Assembly: GCF_003202205.1 (NCBI RefSeq)
Contig: NZ_PDOG01000007.1
Location: 1 to 64,000, forward strand
Source: Halomonas sp. LBP4
GTDB lineage: Bacteria > Pseudomonadota > Gammaproteobacteria > Pseudomonadales > Halomonadaceae
DNA length: 64,000 nt
Direction: 5' to 3'
Positions 1 to 7,576 of this stretch are shown in pieces. Below the pieces are notes generated by a model, which saw only the letters and a list, made by a program, of their open reading frames with translations, searched no databases and was not told the DNA's origin. A program made the translations under genes and the position numbers. Position 1 is the stretch's first letter; each line of letters opens with the position of its first letter.

Positions 1-10
1 TCGGTCATGA

Positions 11-42
11 TAGGTGTCCACTTATTGATAGGTGGACACCTA
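11..42. repeat. Perfect 11-bp inverted repeat near the left edge
   Basis: TAGGTGTCCAC (11-21) is followed after 10 nt by its exact reverse complement (32-42). Because TGATAGGTG also occurs in both arms, the arms are partly direct repeats as well. GTGGACAC-type ends are known from some IS3-family elements, so this could be an IS scar, but no transposase is visible. It could equally be a terminator of a gene left of the window. No run of T follows it. Confidence 0.55.
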
Positions 43-114
43 CCGTCACGGAATTTGGGGCTCTGCGGTAGATGGGTTCACCGGCCGCTTACGTGACTGT
101 TATCAGGAAAGGCA

Positions 115-1896
115 ATGCCCCCTCTGAGCCGACATGCATTCCATGCGGAAATGAAGATGCTGCTGGCCGATATGCCAGCTGAGGACCTGCGCCGGTTGCT
201 GATTGCCTTGGCGGAGGAGGAGCACCCTCGTCAACGGCAGGCGTTTCTCGATCGGCTCCGGCACCACTGTGCCGAACCGGGGGCTTCCGATGCCTTGCCC
301 TCGGATCTTCGGGCCCTGGGCGTGCGCCTGGCTCGCCTGCAGGCAGAGCTGCATGAGATTGCGGAGGCGGAACTGCAGGACTGGTGGGATGACGAGGAAA
401 CCTGTGGCCCTTTCCAGGCGCTGATGCCGGAGGTGTTCGGCCTGTTGGATGAGGCCGCCGAGTGCCTGCGCCAGGGGAACGCGCAAGCCGCTCGTGATAC
501 CTATGCCTCGATCTGGCAGATGCTTGATATCGAGAACGACTACGGCCACTGCCCCTGCCTGGAAGAGGTGGATGATGCCGTGGCACGGGAGCATGCGGCC
601 CGCTACCTCCGCGCGGTGCTGCTGACCACGCCCCCGGAGCAGCAAGTGGCCACGATGCTGCAGGCGGCCGGGGAGGTGCGCTTTTCCGGCATTGTCTCGC
701 GGCCCGAGTCGCGCTATTGCACCCTGCGCGAGATTGCCGGCGTTGAGCTGGAGCCGCTGACCGGCTGGGAGGGGTTCCTCGACGCGCTGGTGCAGGGGCT
801 GGGGAACCCCCGGTCGAGCCTCGAAGAGATGTGGCTGCGCGAGGCCCTGGCGCGCCGGCAGGGGATCGCCGGCATCGCCCGCATGGCACGGCAAGCGGGT
901 GCCAGGATGCCGCGGCTGTGGCTGGACTGGGTGCGGGCCGCGGTGCGTCAACGCGATCCCGACCAGGCGGCCGCCATCTGGCGGGAAGCACGGCACCACT
1001 TTCCACGTGGTGCCGGCATCTGGCGCGCCCTGGCGGATAGCATCCTGACGGTCTTCCCCGCGCACAGCGTGCTTGATGGGGAGGCCATCGCCTTCGAGGC
1101 GTTGCTGGCCAATCCCGTTGGCCATCGGCTGTTGACCCTGTATGAGGCTTTCAAAGAAGCAGAGCTCCGAGAGCAGAGGTTGCGTGAGGCGGCGCTGTGG
1201 TTAAGCGAAGCCGCCAGAACAGGCAAGCCCCCCGTGCCTGCGGCCCTTGCGGGCTCGGAAGCCCATGCCGCCGTCAGTGATCACGACCGCGACCTCATGA
1301 CCCCGTCACGGTTCGAGCGGTGGGCCCCTCTGGCCGTGATGGCCTGGTGGCTGGTGGGGGAAGGGCAGCGGGCCAAGGCGCTCGTCTCCGCGCGTGACCA
1401 GGCGGTCGGGTGGTCATTGGGTGATAGTCCACGCTGGGCGCTGTTTGCTTGCCTGCCCACGGTTCTGACGGGGCGTCCGGCGTCGGCGATCGGGCCGGCC
1501 TCGCATGCGGTTTGGCAGCGGCTGGCGGATGCCGGCAGCCACTACCTTGATGAGTCGCCGCTGGCAGGCGCCTCGTCTCACGATCGCGAAGCCCTGCCTG
1601 CCGCCGATCGGCTCAGTCATGCCCTCGTGGACGCCGGGCAACGCTACCCTCTGTCGGTCCAGGAGCCACCGGCATGGCTGGAGTGGCTCTGTGACACGGC
1701 AACGGAGCGTTGCCACGCGATCGTGTCCAACCGGCACCGTAATGCCTACGATCGTGCCGCGACCTGCATTGCCGTCTGTGTGGAAACGGCCAGTGCCATG
1801 GGGAAAGCGGCCGTTGGCCGGGCGCTGCTGTGTCGGGTTCGACAGCGCTACCCCCGCCACACGGCGTTTCAGCGGGCGCTGGATCATGTCGCGTGA
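115..1896 (+). CDS. Unrecognised 593-aa predicted helical protein
   Basis: I do not recognise this protein. The ATG has AGGA six bases upstream. The 593-aa product has no signal peptide or membrane segment. It reads as a run of amphipathic helices rich in Ala, Leu, Arg and Trp, which suggests a TPR/HEAT-like scaffold (inference only). The only small-motif feature is a Cys pair, C146 and C148, in the stretch HCPCLEEVDD. It stands alone: a possible IS scar or terminator lies upstream, and an Rpn-type nuclease gene begins 140 bp downstream. Codon use is that of a real gene, with strong third-position GC. The opposite-strand frames are shadows. Confidence 0.75.
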   Translation: MPPLSRHAFHAEMKMLLADMPAEDLRRLLIALAEEEHPRQRQAFLDRLRHHCAEPGASDALPSDLRALGVRLARLQAELHEIAEAELQDWWDDEETCGPFQALMPEVFGLLDEAAECLRQGNAQAARDTYASIWQMLDIENDYGHCPCLEEVDDAVAREHAARYLRAVLLTTPPEQQVATMLQAAGEVRFSGIVSRPESRYCTLREIAGVELEPLTGWEGFLDALVQGLGNPRSSLEEMWLREALARRQGIAGIARMARQAGARMPRLWLDWVRAAVRQRDPDQAAAIWREARHHFPRGAGIWRALADSILTVFPAHSVLDGEAIAFEALLANPVGHRLLTLYEAFKEAELREQRLREAALWLSEAARTGKPPVPAALAGSEAHAAVSDHDRDLMTPSRFERWAPLAVMAWWLVGEGQRAKALVSARDQAVGWSLGDSPRWALFACLPTVLTGRPASAIGPASHAVWQRLADAGSHYLDESPLAGASSHDREALPAADRLSHALVDAGQRYPLSVQEPPAWLEWLCDTATERCHAIVSNRHRNAYDRAATCIAVCVETASAMGKAAVGRALLCRVRQRYPRHTAFQRALDHVA

Positions 1897-2035
1897 GGGT
1901 AGGGCGACCTGCCGCCATCCTATGCCACTGGAGGGTGGCGCATTGGGTCTCTGGTCGCGTTGTGCTGCTCATTGCCGCGAGGCGTGGCTTCCCATACTCT
2001 GTATGTATGTATAGTACTTGATGAGCAGAGCCCAC

Positions 2036-3010
2036 ATGGCCAGCAACCACCACGACACCGGCTACAAGGAGCTGTTCAGCTACCCAGAGTTCGTCCAGCA
2101 GCTGATCGAGGGCTTTGCGCCTGCCGAGATCGCCGAGCTGATGGACTTCTCGTCACTGACGAACCATAGCGGCAACTACATCACCCCGCTGTTCGAGGAG
2201 AAGTTCGAGGACGTGGTGTGGTCGGTGGAGATCACCTGGAACGGCATCACCCAGCGGGTCTTCCTGTATATCCTGCTGGAGTTCCAGTCGACGGTAGACG
2301 GCACCATGCCGATCCGACTGATGCACTACGTGGCGTGCTTCTACGACCACCTGCTCAAGACCCGGGTCACCACGCCGGGCAAAGGGCTTCCGCCTGTGCT
2401 GCCCATCGTGCTCTACAACGGCTCGGAGCGCTGGACCGCCCGGCAGGACGTGTACGACATGGTGCAGCCGGAACCGCCGAGCTTCCTGCGGATCTACCAG
2501 CCGCACCTGCGCTATTACCTGATCGACGAGGGACGCTATACTGACGATGAGCTTGCCGAGCGGCAAACGCCCTTGAGTGGGATCTTCAGTATCGAGAATG
2601 CCGCCTCGAGCTGGGAAGCGCTACAGCAAGCCGTCGATCGGATTGTGGCGATCATCCAGGCGGACCCTCTCAAGGCGCGGATTGACCCAGTCATCACCCG
2701 CTGGCTGAAACGTCACCTGAAGCGACTCGGGGCCGGCGTCAACCTGGAGCGGCTGGATAGCTTGGTGGAGGATAGAGACATGCTGGCAGAGAACCTGGAG
2801 AACCTGGTGAAGAAGGAGCGTCTGGAAGGCCGCGAGGAAGGCCGCGAGGAAGGCCGCGAGAAAGGCCGCGAGGAAGGCCGCCTCGAGGCGAAGCAGGAGA
2901 TGGCTCGCAACCTGATCAAGCTGGGGGTGCTCACCGATGAGCAGATCGCTGAAGCGACTGGGCTGACGACCGCGGAAGTCCAGGCCTTCCGTGCCGAAGA
3001 CAAGCACTGA
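2036..3010 (+). CDS. Rpn/YhgA-family recombination-promoting nuclease (putative transposase_31)
   Basis: The N-terminus MASNHHDTGYKELFSYPEF is typical of the Rpn (RpnA-E, YhgA-like) family, PD-(D/E)XK DNA nucleases. In E. coli these cut DNA and raise RecA-independent recombination. The probable nuclease core is around residues 70-100, where LEFQST supplies the Glu-x-Gln part of the motif. The family's Gly-Arg-Glu-Glu-rich linker lies near residues 265-285. A short helical tail follows, in which LIKLGVLTDEQIAEATGL is usual for these proteins. The start at 2036 matches family N-termini; in-frame TTG (2018) and ATG (2021) codons exist upstream. Such genes are multicopy and horizontally mobile, and no partner gene is visible here. 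Confidence 0.85.
   Translation: MASNHHDTGYKELFSYPEFVQQLIEGFAPAEIAELMDFSSLTNHSGNYITPLFEEKFEDVVWSVEITWNGITQRVFLYILLEFQSTVDGTMPIRLMHYVACFYDHLLKTRVTTPGKGLPPVLPIVLYNGSERWTARQDVYDMVQPEPPSFLRIYQPHLRYYLIDEGRYTDDELAERQTPLSGIFSIENAASSWEALQQAVDRIVAIIQADPLKARIDPVITRWLKRHLKRLGAGVNLERLDSLVEDRDMLAENLENLVKKERLEGREEGREEGREKGREEGRLEAKQEMARNLIKLGVLTDEQIAEATGLTTAEVQAFRAEDKH
2826..2881 (+). repeat. 12-bp in-frame tandem repeat inside the rpn gene
   Basis: About four and a half copies of a 12-bp unit (GGCCGCGAGGAA, with one AAA variant) encode repeated Gly-Arg-Glu-Glu. The period is a multiple of three, so copy-number change would alter linker length without a frameshift. Confidence 0.8.
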
Positions 3011-3066
3011 TTCCACGGCGGATCATGGCTTGATCTGAAGGGGGCCAATGGATGCGGTCAACTTCA

Positions 3067-3090
3067 GTGAAATACGAAGATTATCACTGA
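3067..3090 (+). pseudogene. 3'-terminal remnant of a higB-type toxin gene
   Basis: Reading GTG at 3067 to TGA at 3088 gives Val-Lys-Tyr-Glu-Asp-Tyr-His-stop. HigB/RelE-family toxins commonly end in a tail of this type; the intact HigB in this window ends in VEIVDYH. The stop lies 10 nt before the higA start, the normal higBA spacing, and GAGG after the stop serves as the higA ribosome site. No HigB-like coding is visible further upstream, where the rpn gene ends at 3010. Inference: a deletion or insertion removed nearly all of the toxin gene. Confidence 0.5.
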
Positions 3091-3100
3091 GGTACTATCC

Positions 3101-3388
3101 ATGTTGATGCACAATCCCCCTCACCCAGGTGAAATTATCAAGGAACTATGCCTGGAGCCCCTTGGTTTGTCTGTGACCGCCGCAGCAGAAGCGCTTGGCG
3201 TAAGCCGTAAGACCCTGAGTGCGATACTGAACGGCAAGGCTGGTATCAGCCCTGAAATGGCTATCAGGCTCTCTATAGCGTTTGATACGTCGGCGGAGAG
3301 TTGGCTTGCCCAGCAGACCCAGTATGAGCTTTGGCATGCCGAGCAGCACCGCAAGAACCTTCGCGTCAGGAAGCTCGTTGCGGCATAA
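3101..3388 (+). CDS. higA: Orphan HigA-family XRE antitoxin
   Basis: This 95-aa protein begins with the HigA signature HPGEIIKELCLEPLGLS. An XRE helix-turn-helix follows (residues about 28-52, ALGVSRKTLSAILNGKAGIS), then the conserved DTSAESWL and QYELWHA helices. HigA antitoxins bind their RelE-like HigB toxin and repress the shared promoter. There is no room for a toxin upstream: only the last codons of a higB-like frame remain at 3067-3090. The protein may still act as a stand-alone repressor or neutralise a related toxin. ATG 3101 is chosen because GAGG lies eight bases upstream; ATG 3107 is the alternative. Confidence 0.88.
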   Translation: MLMHNPPHPGEIIKELCLEPLGLSVTAAAEALGVSRKTLSAILNGKAGISPEMAIRLSIAFDTSAESWLAQQTQYELWHAEQHRKNLRVRKLVAA

Positions 3389-3641
3389 GGTAGCACCCGA
3401 CCAGCAGCACTTCGCCGCCTGCAGCGGTGAGCAACACCCGCCCCCTTTTCCCATCGCCGCGGCCTTGCCCGCGGCGATGGCGGTTCTGGGTGATGAGAAT
3501 TGCCGGATTCAGGTGCTGGGACTGAGGTCTTTGGTGCCGGCGTTGTTCACAGTAGGGTTACATTTTAAGTGATGGGGGCCAGTGCCTCGGTGCGTATGCG
3601 GAGCCTCGGTGGAAACCGCTGACGCTGCGGATCACCGCGTG
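3389..3641. other. Intergenic stretch without a recognised gene
   Basis: It contains CGCCGCGGCC...GGCCGCGGCG-type dyads (around 3455-3480) that could act as a terminator for higA. Otherwise no coding signal is seen. Confidence 0.4.
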
Positions 3642-3722
3642 GCGGCGCTGCGCGCCGCTATCGCCCCGCAAAGCGTGGCTCCCACAGGGTCAACTAATCG
3701 CCCTGCGGAGCGTGGCCCCTAC
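3642..3722 (+). repeat. REP-like element copy 1 (3' half plus a partial)
   Basis: GCGGCGCTGCGCGCCGC is followed by TATCGCCCCGCAAAGCG and the family end GTGGCTCCCACAGG. A partial second copy at 3698-3722 ends just before the ugd ribosome site. The same element recurs at 5142, 7266, 15170, 18487 and 36896, always in the + orientation. Confidence 0.75.
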
Positions 3723-3762
3723 AATAGGGGCAGGAACCAGTAGCGATTGCAGGAGCAGGGAT

Positions 3763-5106
3763 ATGAGGATCACCGTATTTGGCACCGGCTATGTAGGCTT
3801 GGTGACGGGCGCCTGTCTGGCCGATGTGGGCCATGAGGTGCTGTGCATGGACGTGGATGAGGCCAGGATCACCCGGCTGGAGGCCGGCGAGATCCCCATC
3901 TTCGAGCCGGGGCTCGAGACGCTGGTGAAGGCCAATGTCGAGGCCGAACGCCTGCTGTTCACCACCGATCCCACCGACGCGGTGGCCTTCGGCGTGCTGC
4001 AGTTCATCGCCGTGGGCACGCCGCCGGACGGGGACGGCAGCGCCGACCTGCGCCATGTGCTGGCGGTGGCCAACACCATCGGCGAGCAGATGTACGACTA
4101 CAAGGTGGTCGTCAACAAGTCGACGGTGCCGGTGGGTACCGCCGACCGGGTGCGCGAGACCATCGCCCGGGGGCTGGCGTCGCGTGGCGTGGAAGTGGGC
4201 TTCGATGTGTGCTCCAACCCCGAGTTCCTCAAGGAGGGCTCGGCGATCGACGACTTCGCCCACGGGCCGCGGATCGTGGTCGGCACCGATTCCGAGCGGG
4301 TGAGGGAGCTGATGCGCGAGTGCTACGCGCCCTACATCCGCCTGCAGGAAAAGCTGATGTTCATGGACGTGCGGGCGGCGGAGCTGACCAAGTATGCCGC
4401 CAACGCCATGCTGGCCACCAAGATCAGCTTCATGAACGAGATCGCCAACCTGGCCGAGCGGCTGGGCGCCGACGTGGAGCAGGTGCGCCGCGGCATCGGC
4501 AGCGACCCGCGCATCGGCTACCAGTTCATCTACCCGGGGTGCGGCTATGGCGGCTCCTGCTTTCCCAAGGACCTGCGGGCGCTGGCCCACACCGCCGAGC
4601 AGCTGGACTATTCGGCCGAACTGCTCAACGCCGTGGAGGCGGTGAACCAGCGCCAGAAGCAGAGCATGTTCGCCAAGCTGCGCCAGGCCTTCGACGGCAA
4701 GCTCGAGGGCAAGGTGATCGCGCTGTGGGGGCTGGCCTTCAAGCCCAACACCGATGACATGCGCGACGCCCCCAGCCGCGACCTGATGGAAGCGCTATGG
4801 GCGGCGGGGGCCCGGGTGCAGGCCTACGACCCCGAGGCCATGAAGGAGTGCCGGCGGCTTTACGGCGAGTGCGACGACCTGGTGCTGGTGGCCGACCGTA
4901 TCCAGGCGGTGAAGGGCGCCGATGCGCTGGCGATCTGCACCGAGTGGAAGGAGTTCCGCACGGTCGACTTCGCCTGGCTCAAGCAGCAGCTGACGCTGCC
5001 GGTGGTGGTAGACGGGCGCAACCTCTACGACCCGGCCCTGATGCAGCAGGCCGGCCTGCTGTACTACGCCGTGGGGCGGGGGGATTCGTTGACGGCCAGG
5101 GAGTGA
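3763..5106 (+). CDS. ugd: UDP-glucose 6-dehydrogenase
   Basis: This enzyme oxidises UDP-glucose to UDP-glucuronate with two NAD+, supplying uronic acid for exopolysaccharide or lipopolysaccharide. The 447-aa protein begins with the Rossmann motif FGTGYVGLVTGACLADVGHEV and carries the catalytic Cys at 266 in GYGGSCFPKDL. The C-terminal UDP-binding domain includes GLAFKPNTDDMRDAPS. ATG 3763 has AGGAG nine bases before it and matches family N-termini; the frame is open further upstream but that part is REP sequence. It stands alone between REP-like repeats. The polysaccharide genes at 15-22 kb are the likely users of its product. Confidence 0.97.
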   Translation: MRITVFGTGYVGLVTGACLADVGHEVLCMDVDEARITRLEAGEIPIFEPGLETLVKANVEAERLLFTTDPTDAVAFGVLQFIAVGTPPDGDGSADLRHVLAVANTIGEQMYDYKVVVNKSTVPVGTADRVRETIARGLASRGVEVGFDVCSNPEFLKEGSAIDDFAHGPRIVVGTDSERVRELMRECYAPYIRLQEKLMFMDVRAAELTKYAANAMLATKISFMNEIANLAERLGADVEQVRRGIGSDPRIGYQFIYPGCGYGGSCFPKDLRALAHTAEQLDYSAELLNAVEAVNQRQKQSMFAKLRQAFDGKLEGKVIALWGLAFKPNTDDMRDAPSRDLMEALWAAGARVQAYDPEAMKECRRLYGECDDLVLVADRIQAVKGADALAICTEWKEFRTVDFAWLKQQLTLPVVVDGRNLYDPALMQQAGLLYYAVGRGDSLTARE

Positions 5107-5141
5107 GCTCCTGCGGGGTGGTAGATTATCGCCGGGGAGCT

Positions 5142-5330
5142 TGGCTGCGCCGAGTCATTGGCGCCGCAGGCGCGGCGGTGGCCACCCGAGTGGATCATGC
5201 CTGCCCTGTGGGAGCGCAGATTTTCTGCGCGATTGGCGCCGCAGGCGCCTCGGCGGTTGTCCCTGAGGTTGCGGGTAACCGCCTGGCGCCGTTTCGCGCC
5301 GCTATCGCCCCCGCAAGCGTGACCTTAGCC
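5142..5330 (+). repeat. REP-like element copy 2 (two units)
   Basis: A short unit at 5142-5185 (GCTGCGCCGAG, then TTGGCGCCGCAGGCG) is followed by a full unit at about 5226-5330. The full unit has ATTGGCGCCGCAGGCGCC, a spacer with GGTAACCGCC, then CGCGCCGCTATCGCCCC. The typical end is degraded (GCAAGCGTGACC). It lies directly downstream of ugd. Confidence 0.75.
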
Positions 5331-5457
5331 GCGACTCGATGGCAGCACTGGCGATCCGATCCCGGCGTGCATACCAGAAGGTGGTTTATAAAATAGTAAA
5401 ATCACGGCACCTGGCGACGCGTATTGTTGAAATATTAAACCTGGATGGCTGAGAGGT
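5331..5457. other. AT-richer intergenic stretch before the abiE operon
   Basis: No coding signal. GC content drops sharply compared with both sides, consistent with the edge of an acquired segment. Confidence 0.4.
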
Positions 5458-5486
5458 TTGATTATTCTTAAAAATACGGCAATAAT
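5458..5486 (+). promoter_or_regulatory. Possible sigma70 promoter of the abiE operon
   Basis: TTGATT (5458-5463) and AATAAT (5481-5486) are separated by 17 bases. They sit 28 bases before the chosen AbiEi start. AbiEi-type antitoxins usually repress this promoter. Confidence 0.4.
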
Positions 5487-5513
5487 TGACGTGTTATGAG
5501 GAGCTATCAAACC

Positions 5514-6287
5514 ATGCTCAACTCAGTCGCCCGACAACAGCTCAGGGAGTTGCTGCCTTTGGGGATGGTGGCCACCAAGCAGTGGCTGATCACCCAGGGT
5601 TTGAGCCTGCACTTTGTGGACAACGCGGTCCGTAGCGGGACACTGCTGCCCCTTTCTCCTGGAGTCTTCGCCCGACTGGACGCCAAGGTAAGTTGGCTGG
5701 GGGTGGTTGCGTCGTTACAGAGAATGTCCGAGCAACCAGTGCATGTGGGCGGGCTGACGGCATTGGGCATGGCGGGTCTGGTGCAGTACTTGGCGTTGTC
5801 ATCAGTGCCGCGTATCCACCTTTACTCCACAGAGCGCCTGCCACGCTGGCTGACCAGGTTACCCGTCGATGCCGAATTCGAGTGGCACGGTACCCGGCGT
5901 CTGTGGCCCGATGAGGTGATGACGGAAGCTCGGTTCTTCAGAGAGGAAGACTGGCGTGAAGGCCTTCCGCCGGTAGCATTTTCCGCCCCCGAGAAAGCTA
6001 TCCTGGAAGTGTTGATGGATGTGCCCAAGGCAGTGAGCTTTGAGCATGCAGATGAACTAATGCAGGGGCTGCACAACCTGTCGCCCCGAAAGCTGGATGC
6101 CTTGCTCAAAACCTGCAAGAACGTGAAGGTCAAGCGACTCTTCCTATGGCTGGCCGAACGGCAGGCACATGCCTGGTTCAAACGGCTCACGGTAGAGGCC
6201 TATGACCTGGGGGCCGGGAAGCGGGTTGTCGCCCCCCATGGCCGACTGGAGAAGAACTGGCAGATCACCGTACCAAGAGATATGTGA
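5514..6287 (+). CDS. abiEi: AbiEi-family antitoxin and transcriptional regulator (type IV TA)
   Basis: This 257-aa protein has an N-terminal winged-helix segment (residues about 1-80, LRELLPLGMVATKQWLITQGLSLHFVDNAV) and the AbiEi C-terminal antitoxin domain. The latter includes FSAPEKAILEVLMDVP and LSPRKLDALLKTCKNVKVKRLFLWLAER. AbiEi represses its own promoter and counteracts AbiEii without binding it. ATG 5514 has GAGGAG nine bases upstream; an in-frame ATG at 5496 overlaps that ribosome site and is less likely. The stop overlaps the AbiEii start region. Lower GC than the flanking catabolic genes suggests horizontal acquisition. AbiE systems give phage abortive infection or plasmid stability. 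Confidence 0.9.
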   Translation: MLNSVARQQLRELLPLGMVATKQWLITQGLSLHFVDNAVRSGTLLPLSPGVFARLDAKVSWLGVVASLQRMSEQPVHVGGLTALGMAGLVQYLALSSVPRIHLYSTERLPRWLTRLPVDAEFEWHGTRRLWPDEVMTEARFFREEDWREGLPPVAFSAPEKAILEVLMDVPKAVSFEHADELMQGLHNLSPRKLDALLKTCKNVKVKRLFLWLAERQAHAWFKRLTVEAYDLGAGKRVVAPHGRLEKNWQITVPRDM

Positions 6288-6295
6288 GAATCAGG

Positions 6296-7213
6296 ATGAG
6301 TAGACGAGACGGATACCAACGGCAGGTTCAGCTGTTGCTGCAGCTCATGCCTTTTGTGGCCAAGCATGATTGCTTTGCACTGAAGGGCGGCACGGCAATC
6401 AACTTGTTCGTACGGAACTTTCCACGGTTGTCCGTCGACATCGATCTGGTATTCCTGCCGATGATGGAGCGAGCAGAAGCCCTGGCTACGATACGGGCCA
6501 ACCTGGAAGCGCTGAGTGAGGCAATCAAGGTCGGCGTTACAGGTGCCGAGGTCGTGGAATCCTTCCGGGAAAAGGATGATGCGCTGCGCCTTACGGTTAT
6601 CAAAGATGGCGTACAAATCAAGATAGAACTATCTCCTGTGCTACGCGGAACCGTCTTTGAGCCCAACGTCATGGCCACCAGTGAAGTGGTGGAGGAGGCG
6701 TTTGGTTATGCGGAAATCCAGGTCGTCGCGTTTGCGGACCTGTACGCCGGAAAGATCTGTGCGGCTCTGGATCGACAGCATCCCCGGGATTTGTTTGACG
6801 TAAAGTGGCTGCTGGATAACGAGGGGCTGACGGAAGACTTACGCAAGGCGTTGATCGTCTACATGGTCAGTCATAACCGCCCCATTGCAGAATTGCTCCA
6901 CCCTCGCCTCAAGGATATCTCTGGCCTGTATGAGGGGGAGTTCAAGGATATGGCTCAGCAAGATGTGCCCCTGTCCGACCTTGAGGCAGCGCGAGAGCAG
7001 TTGGTGGAGACCATCAATGCATCTCTCACTGACCGGGAACGGGAATTCCTTCTGACCTTTAAAAGCCGAGCACCCGACTGGGGCCTATTAGGCCTTGACG
7101 GTGTGGATCAACTTCCGGCAGTACGCTGGAAACTGAGAAATCTGGCTGCGATGAGTGACGAGAAACACGCTGAGGCTTATAGCAACCTCAGTCGTGTTAT
7201 CGGTTTGGAATAG
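6296..7213 (+). CDS. abiEii: AbiEii-family nucleotidyltransferase toxin
   Basis: The protein is about 305 aa. The nucleotidyltransferase signature is in the first 50 residues: LKGGTAINLFVRNF, then SVDIDLVF giving the paired Asp residues (DxD). AFADLYAGKICAALDRQHPRDLFD, typical of the AbiEii/AbiGii clan, follows. The toxin transfers nucleotides and is bacteriostatic when not antagonised by AbiEi. ATG 6296 matches family N-termini (MSRRDGYQRQV). A GTG at 6284 overlapping the abiEi stop is the other option. The genes are translationally coupled. REP-like and 56-bp tandem repeats follow immediately. Confidence 0.9.
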   Translation: MSRRDGYQRQVQLLLQLMPFVAKHDCFALKGGTAINLFVRNFPRLSVDIDLVFLPMMERAEALATIRANLEALSEAIKVGVTGAEVVESFREKDDALRLTVIKDGVQIKIELSPVLRGTVFEPNVMATSEVVEEAFGYAEIQVVAFADLYAGKICAALDRQHPRDLFDVKWLLDNEGLTEDLRKALIVYMVSHNRPIAELLHPRLKDISGLYEGEFKDMAQQDVPLSDLEAAREQLVETINASLTDREREFLLTFKSRAPDWGLLGLDGVDQLPAVRWKLRNLAAMSDEKHAEAYSNLSRVIGLE

Positions 7214-7265
7214 CGGTTGGATATACCTGTTAAATCGTTACATGCTCATGGGAAAGCTGACACCG

Positions 7266-7378
7266 TCAGGGAGCCATTGGCGCCGCAGGCGCCTCGGCGG
7301 TTGTCGCTGAGGTTGCAGATAACCGCCCGGCGCCGCTTCGCGCCGCAATCGCCCCGCGGAGCGTGGCTCCCACAGGGT
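7266..7378 (+). repeat. REP-like element copy 3 (complete)
   Basis: This is the most complete copy. It has CATTGGCGCCGCAGGCGCC, TCGGCGGTTGTCGCTGAGG, GATAACCGCCCGGCGCCGC, then TTCGCGCCGCAATCGCC and the end GTGGCTCCCACAGG. Two internal dyads (GGCGCCGCAGGCGCC and GGCGCCGCTTCGCGCC) can form hairpins. It lies between abiEii and a tandem array. Confidence 0.85.
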
Positions 7379-7542
7379 GGTAATTCCACCGCCGGGTGGG
7401 AGCTCCTGTCAGGACGCGTGGCCCCCACAAGGGTGGTAATTCCACCGCCGGGTGGGAGCTCCTGTCAGGACGCGTGGCCCCCACAAGGGTGGTAATTCCA
7501 CCGCCGGGTGGGGGCTCCTGTCGGGACGTGCAGATGCCAGCT
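7375..7542 (+). repeat. Tandem repeat, 56-bp unit, three copies
   Basis: Units begin at 7375, 7431 and 7487 with GGGTGGTAATTCCACCGCC. The first two are nearly identical; the third diverges after GGGGCTCCTGTC. Each unit contains the dyad GGTGGTAATTCCACC and ends in GTGGCCCCCACA, related to the end of the adjoining REP-like element. The open frames here are repeat artefacts, not genes. Confidence 0.9.
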
Positions 7543-7576
7543 TGTGCGAGCTTGGCTGCGCCAAGCCACTGGGCCT

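Noticed and set aside
11..42. A phage or integron attachment site
   Set aside because: No integrase, tRNA 3' end or cassette structure is nearby; only an inverted repeat can be supported.
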